A stretch of 64,000 bases of DNA, from assembly GCF_020687385.1 (NCBI RefSeq), contig NZ_JAJEQM010000009.1, positions 1 to 64,000 on the forward strand, read 5' to 3'. Positions 56,157 through 64,000 of this stretch are shown piece by piece. Each line of letters opens with the position of its first letter. Position 1 is the stretch's first letter. The stretch is from Hominilimicola fabiformis. Its GTDB lineage: Bacteria; Bacillota; Clostridia; UBA1381. The notes beneath the pieces are model-generated. The model searched no databases. It saw only the letters and a program-made list of their open reading frames with translations, and was not told where the DNA came from. The position numbers were made by a program, and so were the translations under genes.

Positions 56157-56247
56157 AAAGGACTGTTTAGAATAGGTTTTATTTATTGGACAATGGATAC
56201 CTTCCAATATTCTCTCTCTCTTTCTCCCTACAAAAAAACAGTCCTTT
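56157..56247 (+). promoter_or_regulatory. Structured 5' leader of the giant GH5 gene, possible attenuator
   Basis: The expected transcript start (near 56152) begins with AAAGGACTGTTT, which pairs perfectly with AAACAGTCCTTT at 56236-56247, followed by TTTA. Inside are GAATA/TATTC and ATTGGA/TCCAAT helices, so the whole leader can fold into one stacked structure. The coding start is 31 nt after the stem. No known riboswitch class is recognised. Confidence 0.5.
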
Positions 56248-56277
56248 TTATATAATTAAATCGAAAGGGTGATATTC

Positions 56278-59200
56278 ATGAAAAAATTCTTAAGTCTTGT
56301 AACGGCTATTGTAATGACAGTGTCGCTTTGCATTATGCCTGTTTATGCACAGACATATGAGGAAGCTGCAGCAGACGCTCAAAATGCGGAAATTAACTAT
56401 AATCGTTCTGTGCCTCTTGAGGTCAAGGGAAATAAAATAGTTAAGCAGGGAACAGATGAAATGGTAGTTCTTCGTGGTGTAAATGTTCCGAGTATGGACT
56501 GGGGTATGGCAGAACATCTATTTGAGTCTATGACAATGGTCTATGATAGCTGGGGAGCTAATCTGATACGTCTGCCAATAAATCCTAAATATTGGAAAAA
56601 CGGCAGCATATGGGACGAAAAAAACTTAACAAAGGAACAATATCAGAAATATATTGATGATATGGTTAAAGCCGCACAGGCGAGAGGCAAGTATATAATT
56701 CTTGATTGTCACAGATATGTTATGCCACAACAAGACGATCTTGATATGTGGAAAGAACTTGCTGTTAAGTACGGCAATAACAGTGCGGTACTTTTCGGTC
56801 TTTTGAATGAACCACATGATATAAAACCGGTAGGAGTTGAAAAACCAACTACAGTGGAACAATGGGACGTGTGGTATAATGGCGGACAAATTATAGTTGG
56901 TGGTGAAGAAGTAACTGCTATAGGTCATCAACAACTTCTAAACGAAATTCGCAAACAAGGTGCAAATAATATCTGTATAGCCGGCGGTCTGAACTGGGCA
57001 TTTGATATAAGCGGTTTTGCTGATGGCTATAATGAACGCCCAAATGGATATAGACTAATAGATACGGCGGAAGGCCATGGTGTTATGTATGACTCTCACG
57101 CATATCCGGTTAAGGGTGCAAAAACCGCATGGGATACGATAATAGGTCCGGTAAGACGTGTTGCACCGGTGATTATAGGTGAATGGGGATGGGACTCATC
57201 CGACAAGAACATATCGGGCGGAGACTGCACAAGCGATATATGGATGAATCAGATTATGAACTGGATGGACGATACTGACAATCAGTATGACGGAATTCCT
57301 GTAAACTGGACAGCATGGAATCTGCATATGAGTTCATCGCCGAAAATGCTCTATTCATGGGATTATAAGACTACGGCATATAACGGTACTCATATAAAGA
57401 ATCGCTTACTTTCATACAACACTGCACCGGAAAAGCTTGACGGTGTATATTCAACAGATTTCAGCACAGACGATGTATTCAGAAGCTATACTGCTCCATC
57501 GGGTAAGGCTTCGATTAAATATTCTGATGAAAGCGAAAATGTAGCGATAACACCTGAGGCGGCGAACTGGTATGCAACACTGAATTTCCCGTTTGATTGG
57601 GATTTAAATGGAATTCAGACAATAACAATGGATATTTCCGCAGCAACTGCTGGAAGTGTAAATATAGGTCTTTATGGTTCTGATATGGAAGTATGGACTA
57701 AAGCTGTAGATGTAAACACAGACGTTCAAACAGTAACAATAGGCATAAATGAGCTTGTGAAACAGGGTAATCCGCAGACTGACGGTAAGCTTGACGCCGC
57801 TCTTTCCGGCATATATTTTGGAGCCGCTACGGCAGATACGGGATCTATAACTATTGATAATGTAAAAATTGTAAAACTCGCTACACCTGTTTATACTGCC
57901 AATACATATCCTCATAAGGATATGGGAGAGGAAAGCTATATTGATATAGATACGACTGGCTTTAAAAAACAGACTACGGCGTGGAATTCCAAATTTACGG
58001 GAACAACAATGCAAATTACAGATGCGAATGTCTTAAACATAAATGGTGAGACAACAAAAACAAAATGTGTGACATATACAAGAGATGCAACTGATACTGA
58101 GGGTTGCAGAGCAAAATTTGACCTTAATACTGTTCCGTCTATGAATGCCAAGTATTTTACCATTGATATCAAATGTAATGGTATTGCACAGAAGCTGACA
58201 GTAAGTTTAAGTGGACTGGCATATATTACTGTAAATATGGCAGAGGACGATACTGATTGGCATCAATATATATACAGTTTAGAAGGTAATGTTGAATACC
58301 CTGAAGATATAACGTATGTTCAGATTTCAGCAGACACGCGAACAACTGCCGAATTTTATATTGATAATATTGGCTTCTCAAACACAAAGCCGAAACGTCT
58401 GATTCCGTATCCAGAAAAGACATTTGTTTATGATTTTGCTACTTATAATAAGAACACCACAAAATATGAGGCAGCAATATCCACAGAATCCGGAAGTGAG
58501 GGAGATACAATCGTTGCGACTAAAGAAGAAGGAGGGCTTGGATTTGATTCAAAAGCACTTGAGGTGAAATATTCAAGAAACGGAAACATACCGTCAAAGG
58601 CAAAGGTGGTTTATTCACCGAATGATTTCTTTAAAGGAAATGTAAATGACGATGAGCGTACTGCTAACCGTGCTACTTTAAAAACTGATATGGAATATAT
58701 GACAGACTTTGTGTTTTATGGAAAATCTACAAGCGGCAAGAATGAAAAGATAAATGTTGGGGTGATTGACGCAGCAAGTGCGATGACTACTTATACAGAC
58801 ACTAAGGAATTCACTTTGACGACGGAGTGGAAACAATTTCGAGTTCCGTTTGATGAGTTTAAGATACTTGATGGAGGAAGCAATCTTGATTGTGCACGCG
58901 TAAGAGGTTTTATATTTTCTTCTGCTGAAAACAGTGGGGAAGGTTCATTCATGATTGATAATATAACTCATACAAGCATAAAAGGTGATATAGAATGGGG
59001 CTTACCAACTCCAACTCCTGAACCGACGCCTACTCCGCTACCGGACCCTGTAACTGTTACAACGGCAGAGCAGCTTGCAGCGATTACAAGCACTGAGGGA
59101 AATATAATTCTTGGAGCAGATATAGACCTTGGCACAACAGGCTTTACGACAAAAAGTGTGACACATCTTGACCTTAACGGTCATACATTGACATCTTCGG

Positions 59201-62200
59201 GACCGTTCGTAGTGGACCCAAGACACGAAATAACGATTGTTGACACAGGAAGCACCAAAGGTGCCATTATAAATACAGGTACAACGCAAACCTCTTATGG
59301 AATAAGAGGTACAACAGAAGCAGCGACAATAAATATTGACGGTGCAGAAATTGATGCGGGAGGTCAAGCGATATTGATTAATGTTGCAGGACGAAAGTGC
59401 AATATAAAGGACGCAGTAATTAACGGGGGCAGCTATGCCATAAACGTAGGAACGAACGGCGGTGAGATTAATATTGATAATGCTCTTATAAATAATAAAG
59501 CGGATTATAAAGGCTACGCACTTTATTTGCAGGGCGGTATTGCCATTATAGATGACGGAACATTTGGCTATAACGGAACCACAAACACTCTTCTTGTAGC
59601 ACGTTCAAGTGAGTTGACAATTAATGGCGGCACATTCACAAATCCAAACAGTGGAAGAGGTGCTATAGTTACAGATAAACAATTTGTAGGTACTGTTACG
59701 ATTAATGGAGGTGTTTTTGAGAATACAAATGCCGGAGGGTACAGTATCCTCGATAGCAATGAGGGCTATCAGTCTATAGACGCAGAAACAAGTGAGATTA
59801 TAGCGTCACCGGTAATAAATATTAATGATGGAACATTCAAATCGGCAATAGGAAAAACAAAGCCAACAAACTCATCAGCAACTGAAATATCTATAAAAGG
59901 TGGGCAGTTTGCCGCAGACCCGACTGTGCTGTATCCAAATTGTATAGATACAGATATATATAGTATCACAAAGGTTGCCGAAGGCAAGTATGTTGTGACG
60001 GAAAAAGGAGTGGAACCAACACCGGAACCGACACCGGAGCCGGTAGCAAAAATTGTATCGAGTATTGAGGAAATTAACACTCTTACAGCGTCTGATGATT
60101 ATGTAAAGTTGGGTGCAGATATTGATTTGGGAACATCAAGTATAAAGACAAAGTGTGCAATGCGTCTTGACCTTAATGGACATACATTGAGTGGAGGCGG
60201 CTCAACGGTCATAGAAGCAATGTATAACCTTACAGTTGTTGATACAGGTACAACAAAAGGCACAATCAAGAATGTTAATACATCAACTTCTTATGGTATA
60301 AAATTTGCAGTAAAAGATGCAGTTCTTACCATTGACGGAGCAAAAGTTGAGGCAATGAGTCAAGCGATAATGTTAAGCGGTACGGGTTCAATACTTCATT
60401 TAAAAGATTCTGTAATTAACGGAAATAGCTATGCGGTAAACCTTTCAAACGGTACTATAAATATTGAAAATACCGTTATAAATGATGATTCTGAATATAA
60501 GGGCTATGCTCTGTCAGTTGCCAATGGTACCGCGGTGATAAATAGTGGAATATTCAATTATAACGGGAATATGAGCAGTATTACCTTCTCGGGTTCAAGC
60601 GAAATTACAATAAATGGCGGAACTTTTAAGAATTCTGTTAGTAAAAGAGGTGCGATTAACACTGTAAAGGGCTTTTCCGGAACTCTTACAATAAACGGAG
60701 GCACTTTTGAAAATACCGCAGAGAATAACGGTTACAGTATTCTTGATGGTGATGAAGCCACTACAGAAACAGTGCCGGTAATAAATATCACGGGCGGAAC
60801 GTTTAAATCTACTATTGGTGCGACAAAGCCCGCTAACACAACAACGGTCATCACTATTTCCGGCGGAACATATTCATTTGACCCGACAAACTATGTTACC
60901 GACACGGAAACATACAGAGTTATTGATAACGGCGATGGTACATACAAAGTAGCTCCGAATTCACAGGTGTATTCTGTCACACTTAATGCGTGCGGCGGAA
61001 GTGAAGTAATGGTTGAGGATTTTGAGGAAGAAAATATCCCTGATAATGGTATTGAACTTCCTATACCAACAAAAGCCGGATACAAATTTGACGGCTGGTA
61101 CACTGAAGAAAACAATGGCAGTCAGGTTAATGGGATAACAAAAGACAATCTGTCTGACATCTTTAGAAACGAAGCAACAGTCACATTATATGCACACTGG
61201 ACTCTGTTAAATTATACGATAACTTACGAGGGACTTAATGATGCAACAAACACCAATCCGTCAAACTATACGGTTGAAACTGAGGCAATAACTCTTGCCG
61301 CTCCCGGTACAAGAAAGGGATATACATTTGGCGGTTGGTACACTGATGTTGAATACCAAAACAAGATAGAAATAATCGAACAAGGCACGACGGGAAATAA
61401 AATATTATATGCAAAATGGGATGAAATAGCGTCAGGAAGTATTACCGCAAGCTTTGTATCAACGGGAACAATTCCGTCAGATATAGTACAAGGTACGATA
61501 AATGTGGCAGAAAAGGCATATGAAAATGATGAAGTTTCATTTACGGTTACGCTTCCTAAGGGATATACGTTGGAAAATGTTTTGTGTACTGCTGACGGAG
61601 AAAATTTAAACACTATTACAGAAGAAAATGGCAGCTATACATTCATAATGCCAGGTAAAAATGTTACGATAACAGTGAATGTACGTCCGATACAGTATAC
61701 AATTAATCTGGATTTGCAAGAGGGTACAGGTACAACAACGACTATATACGGCAGTGTTGAAAATTTACCCGTTTTACCGAATGACAATCCGGAAAAACAA
61801 GGATATAACTTCAAGGGCTGGTTTGATGCACCGACAAAAGGAACTGTAATTACGATGGATAATCTTAATACCGCTTCAAATATGCTTGCACTGTTCGGAA
61901 ATAATACAGAGCTTACAATTTATGCTCAGTATACAGAAGTGGGTAATTTTGTAGTTATATACTCTGCGGTAGGAGCGGATGAGGAAACAATTCCTACTGA
62001 TAACACCCAATATAATATTGCGGAAACATCGATAATTAAAATTCCTAATCAAGAACCCAAAAAATTAGGATATACATTTGAAGGCTGGAAGACAGGCACT
62101 GATGACACGGTTTATAAATATGGTACACAGAATGACACATATACAGTCCCAAATGATATAAGCGGTGCTATTACATTTATTGCACAATGGTCAATAAATG

Positions 62201-62709
62201 AATATAAGATTACATATGAGCTTAATGGCGGAATAAATGCCGAAAATGCTCCTGTATCGTATACTATTGAAACAGATACGATAACATTGCCGGTTCCGAC
62301 AAAGGATGGATATAACTTCGAGGGATGGTATACAGATGCTGCATTTGAAAATGCAGTTGCAGCTATTGCCAAAGGTTCCGTTGGTGATATGGTTTTATAT
62401 GCAAAATGGTCGGAAAAAGATATGGCTGTATATAAGATAAACAGCTATGAAAAAGGGAATGTAAGCGTAAGAAAGCGTACAGACACAGATGATAGCTCAA
62501 GCGTTGTAATAGTTGCATTTTATAAAACATTAAACAATAATTCTGTCTTGATTAAGACGTCAATAGCCGAAATAGGAGCTATTGAAAAAGGTGATGATAT
62601 ATCAAAGACAGTGGAAGAACCGGAGGACTATTCTTATGCAAAAGTATTTATGTGGAATGACTTAAATGGAATGATGCCACGTTGTAATTCGCTGAAGATG
62701 GATAAATAA
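56278..62709 (+). CDS. Giant secreted GH5 xanthanase-like enzyme with CBMs, beta-helix modules and Listeria-Bacteroides repeats
   Basis: 2143 residues from the ATG at 56278. A signal peptide covers about 1-27. The GH5 barrel spans about 40-390, with acid/base E178 in GLLNEPHD and nucleophile E302 in IIGEWGWD. Three beta-sandwich CBM-like modules lie at about 395-545, 560-715 and 720-905. A Thr-Pro linker at about 908 leads to two right-handed beta-helix-like modules (about 920-1240 and 1255-1540; repeated LNGHTL, INGGTF and ITGGTF motifs). Listeria-Bacteroides (Flg_new) repeats (about 1560-2040; GY.F.GWYT and LYAKW) follow, then the shared KVFMW C-terminal module. From memory, the R. UCG13 xanthanase has a GH5_30 domain, three CBMs and Listeria-Bacteroides repeats, which matches. 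It likely makes the first backbone cut outside the cell. Confidence 0.88.
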   Translation: MKKFLSLVTAIVMTVSLCIMPVYAQTYEEAAADAQNAEINYNRSVPLEVKGNKIVKQGTDEMVVLRGVNVPSMDWGMAEHLFESMTMVYDSWGANLIRLPINPKYWKNGSIWDEKNLTKEQYQKYIDDMVKAAQARGKYIILDCHRYVMPQQDDLDMWKELAVKYGNNSAVLFGLLNEPHDIKPVGVEKPTTVEQWDVWYNGGQIIVGGEEVTAIGHQQLLNEIRKQGANNICIAGGLNWAFDISGFADGYNERPNGYRLIDTAEGHGVMYDSHAYPVKGAKTAWDTIIGPVRRVAPVIIGEWGWDSSDKNISGGDCTSDIWMNQIMNWMDDTDNQYDGIPVNWTAWNLHMSSSPKMLYSWDYKTTAYNGTHIKNRLLSYNTAPEKLDGVYSTDFSTDDVFRSYTAPSGKASIKYSDESENVAITPEAANWYATLNFPFDWDLNGIQTITMDISAATAGSVNIGLYGSDMEVWTKAVDVNTDVQTVTIGINELVKQGNPQTDGKLDAALSGIYFGAATADTGSITIDNVKIVKLATPVYTANTYPHKDMGEESYIDIDTTGFKKQTTAWNSKFTGTTMQITDANVLNINGETTKTKCVTYTRDATDTEGCRAKFDLNTVPSMNAKYFTIDIKCNGIAQKLTVSLSGLAYITVNMAEDDTDWHQYIYSLEGNVEYPEDITYVQISADTRTTAEFYIDNIGFSNTKPKRLIPYPEKTFVYDFATYNKNTTKYEAAISTESGSEGDTIVATKEEGGLGFDSKALEVKYSRNGNIPSKAKVVYSPNDFFKGNVNDDERTANRATLKTDMEYMTDFVFYGKSTSGKNEKINVGVIDAASAMTTYTDTKEFTLTTEWKQFRVPFDEFKILDGGSNLDCARVRGFIFSSAENSGEGSFMIDNITHTSIKGDIEWGLPTPTPEPTPTPLPDPVTVTTAEQLAAITSTEGNIILGADIDLGTTGFTTKSVTHLDLNGHTLTSSGPFVVDPRHEITIVDTGSTKGAIINTGTTQTSYGIRGTTEAATINIDGAEIDAGGQAILINVAGRKCNIKDAVINGGSYAINVGTNGGEINIDNALINNKADYKGYALYLQGGIAIIDDGTFGYNGTTNTLLVARSSELTINGGTFTNPNSGRGAIVTDKQFVGTVTINGGVFENTNAGGYSILDSNEGYQSIDAETSEIIASPVININDGTFKSAIGKTKPTNSSATEISIKGGQFAADPTVLYPNCIDTDIYSITKVAEGKYVVTEKGVEPTPEPTPEPVAKIVSSIEEINTLTASDDYVKLGADIDLGTSSIKTKCAMRLDLNGHTLSGGGSTVIEAMYNLTVVDTGTTKGTIKNVNTSTSYGIKFAVKDAVLTIDGAKVEAMSQAIMLSGTGSILHLKDSVINGNSYAVNLSNGTINIENTVINDDSEYKGYALSVANGTAVINSGIFNYNGNMSSITFSGSSEITINGGTFKNSVSKRGAINTVKGFSGTLTINGGTFENTAENNGYSILDGDEATTETVPVINITGGTFKSTIGATKPANTTTVITISGGTYSFDPTNYVTDTETYRVIDNGDGTYKVAPNSQVYSVTLNACGGSEVMVEDFEEENIPDNGIELPIPTKAGYKFDGWYTEENNGSQVNGITKDNLSDIFRNEATVTLYAHWTLLNYTITYEGLNDATNTNPSNYTVETEAITLAAPGTRKGYTFGGWYTDVEYQNKIEIIEQGTTGNKILYAKWDEIASGSITASFVSTGTIPSDIVQGTINVAEKAYENDEVSFTVTLPKGYTLENVLCTADGENLNTITEENGSYTFIMPGKNVTITVNVRPIQYTINLDLQEGTGTTTTIYGSVENLPVLPNDNPEKQGYNFKGWFDAPTKGTVITMDNLNTASNMLALFGNNTELTIYAQYTEVGNFVVIYSAVGADEETIPTDNTQYNIAETSIIKIPNQEPKKLGYTFEGWKTGTDDTVYKYGTQNDTYTVPNDISGAITFIAQWSINEYKITYELNGGINAENAPVSYTIETDTITLPVPTKDGYNFEGWYTDAAFENAVAAIAKGSVGDMVLYAKWSEKDMAVYKINSYEKGNVSVRKRTDTDDSSSVVIVAFYKTLNNNSVLIKTSIAEIGAIEKGDDISKTVEEPEDYSYAKVFMWNDLNGMMPRCNSLKMDK

Positions 62710-63014
62710 TATAACAAAACATCTAAATATTAATTTATAAACAGAACATATAACCGACTGTAAATTCTTATCTTAAAAAACGTTACCCATGTCAAACTAA
62801 ATGGAATTTTGTGTCGTTTGTATGTTCTGTTGGTTATTTATTATAAAATAAATTAAAAACGTGCAAATATTATACCAAATCAGAGTGGTTTTTCTATATA
62901 CCCAATATAATTTATAGTGACAAAACGGATTAGCCATATCCGTAAAAGTGTATAAACTCTATGTTTTTCAGTGTTTTGCACATGGCTATTATAAATATCA
63001 AAGGAGTGAAAATA
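62710..63014 (+). promoter_or_regulatory. Region between the giant GH5 and manA, with a long imperfect inverted repeat
   Basis: 305 bp without a gene. AACAGAACATA (62740-62750) and TATGTTCTGTT (62821-62831) are the core of an imperfect inverted repeat of about 37 nt per arm (roughly 62733-62768 and 62802-62840). It lacks a clear T tract and could be a weak terminator or a small mobile-repeat relic. The manA promoter follows. Confidence 0.45.
62912..62994 (+). promoter_or_regulatory. manA promoter, near-copy of the kinase promoter
   Basis: The region matches the minus-strand region 27837-27758 over about 80 bp: ACAAAACGGATTAGCCATATCC, split here as ACAAAACGGATTAGC and CATATCC, then TTTTCAGTGTTTTGCA and GGCTATTAT (-10 TATTAT at 62987-62992). 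The GGAT...ATCC arms suggest a regulator site about 40-60 bp upstream of the -10. Confidence 0.7.
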
Positions 63015-63965
63015 GTGTCAGAACTTTATCCTGTTCGCCTTATTCCTGTTTTTAAGGATTATCTCTGGGGTGGAACAAAATTAAAAACTGTGTTTAATAA
63101 AAAATCAGAACTGAATATACTGGCAGAAAGTTGGGAACTATCGGCTAATAAGGACGGTCAAAGTATAATAGCCAATGGTAAATATCAAGGATATGGCTTG
63201 AAAGAGTACATAGATATAGTTGGAAAGGAAATTGTAGGTACAAAAGGTCTTGCCCTTGACGATTTTCCAATACTTATAAAGTTTATAGATGCAAAAAAGA
63301 ATTTGTCTGTGCAGGTTCATCCCGATGACGAGTATGCCACTTGCCATGACGGTGCAAATGCTAAGACAGAAATGTGGTACATACTCGATTGCAATGTTGG
63401 TGCATATCTGTATTACGGATTTAAAAAAGATATTACAAAGCAGGAATATCAAGATGCAATCAGAAGCAATACAATAACAGATGTACTTAATAAGGTGCCT
63501 GTTCACAAAGGAGATGTATTTTTCATACCTGCGGGAACTGTACATGCGATAGGAGCGGGAATTCTTATATGTGAAATACAACAGAATTCCAATACGACTT
63601 ATCGTGTATATGATTATGATAGACGCGATAAGGACGGGAATAAAAGAGAATTACATATTAGAGAAGCTCTTGAATCTTCAAATTTGAAAAAATCTACTTA
63701 TTCAAATTCTGTGCTTGATGGTGATGATATTATTTTGACTCAATGTGATTATTTCACCGTTCGTCGACTGAAAGTACAAAATAGAGTGCAGCTTAGAATT
63801 GATAAAACAAGCTTTCATTCACTTATAATTACAGACGGAAGCGGGGAATTGTATATGGGTGGAGAGATTCTTAAACTGAATAAGGGAGATAGTATATTTA
63901 TCCCCGCTCAAAATAATGAATATACTGTTAGCGGACCTTGTGAAATTATATTATCATTTTTATAA
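63015..63965 (+). CDS. manA: Mannose-6-phosphate isomerase, class I
   Basis: 316 residues from the GTG at 63015 with AAGGAG 8-9 nt upstream. This start fits the family N-terminus (YPVRLIPVFKDYLWGGTKL) and the usual Firmicutes length of about 315. The metal-site segments are VQVHPDDEYA (about 94-103), AKTEMWYIL (about 112-120) and the GTVHAIGAG His (about 176). The enzyme interconverts mannose 6-phosphate and fructose 6-phosphate in the cytoplasm, joining released mannose to glycolysis. The mannose kinase needed upstream of it is not in the window; the ROK relic at 12477 shows one was once nearby. Its promoter resembles that of the sensor kinase. Confidence 0.93.
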   Translation: MSELYPVRLIPVFKDYLWGGTKLKTVFNKKSELNILAESWELSANKDGQSIIANGKYQGYGLKEYIDIVGKEIVGTKGLALDDFPILIKFIDAKKNLSVQVHPDDEYATCHDGANAKTEMWYILDCNVGAYLYYGFKKDITKQEYQDAIRSNTITDVLNKVPVHKGDVFFIPAGTVHAIGAGILICEIQQNSNTTYRVYDYDRRDKDGNKRELHIREALESSNLKKSTYSNSVLDGDDIILTQCDYFTVRRLKVQNRVQLRIDKTSFHSLIITDGSGELYMGGEILKLNKGDSIFIPAQNNEYTVSGPCEIILSFL

Positions 63966-63982
63966 AATTTTAAACAAACCTA

Positions 63983-64000
63983 AGGAATGGAGTGATTTAT
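63983..64000 (+). other. Ribosome binding site of a gene starting just past the window
   Basis: AAGGAATGGAGTGATTTAT at the window edge has the spacing of a ribosome binding site ahead of a start codon at or just after position 64000. The next gene probably shares the manA transcript. Confidence 0.4.

Overview
The window looks like a low-GC Gram-positive gut anaerobe of the class Clostridia. AGGAGG-type ribosome binding sites are the rule, transport uses lipoprotein binding proteins with LplB/LplC-type permeases, regulation uses a YesM/YesN-type two-component pair, and the surface proteins carry S-layer-homology (SLH) domains. No rRNA, tRNA, CRISPR array or intact insertion sequence was seen.

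Left flank (about 1-5700): accessory DNA with a Rep-like protein, an excisionase-type HTH protein, two overlapping tiny peptide ORFs, a DUF234-type ATPase, and an operon of DUF960, Cys-rich amidoligase and class II glutamine amidotransferase. This part reads like mobile-element or phage-derived cargo.

Middle left (5800-13500): a DUF2264 gene broken by one in-frame TAG, a GntR/LacI-type regulator with AT-rich palindromes around it, an alpha-mannosidase (GH38-A), a ROK kinase reduced to a 39-codon scar, and a HAD phosphatase.

Main locus (13.7-64 kb): a large glycan-degradation system. It holds a secreted acetylesterase, an intracellular esterase, a PL8 lyase, a FAD oxidoreductase, a GH125 mannosidase, a sensor kinase and response regulator, two solute-binding lipoproteins, a three-module binding protein, two ABC permeases, a GH5 enzyme, two giant related surface proteins (one with SLH domains), a GH88 unsaturated glucuronyl hydrolase, a GH94 phosphorylase, a HAD enzyme, a second GH38 lacking the usual nucleophile, a 2143-residue GH5 protein with Listeria-Bacteroides repeats, and ManA. 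The combination GH5 + PL8 + GH88 + GH38 + GH94 + esterases + ManA fits the chemistry of xanthan gum: a cellulose backbone with an acetylated Man-GlcA-Man side chain. From memory, it matches the xanthan locus described for an uncultured human gut Ruminococcaceae (R. UCG13). I infer this order: the surface GH5 cuts the backbone, large oligosaccharides are bound and imported, PL8 removes terminal mannose, esterases remove acetyl groups, GH88 removes unsaturated glucuronate, a mannosidase removes the inner mannose, GH94 phosphorolyses cellobiose, and ManA feeds mannose 6-phosphate to glycolysis.

Regulation: six promoters in the main locus share an AAAGTTTAYC-type box exactly 36-37 bp upstream of the -10 hexamer, probably the response-regulator site. 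A second promoter type, about 80 bp long, is present in two copies, upstream of the kinase and of manA.
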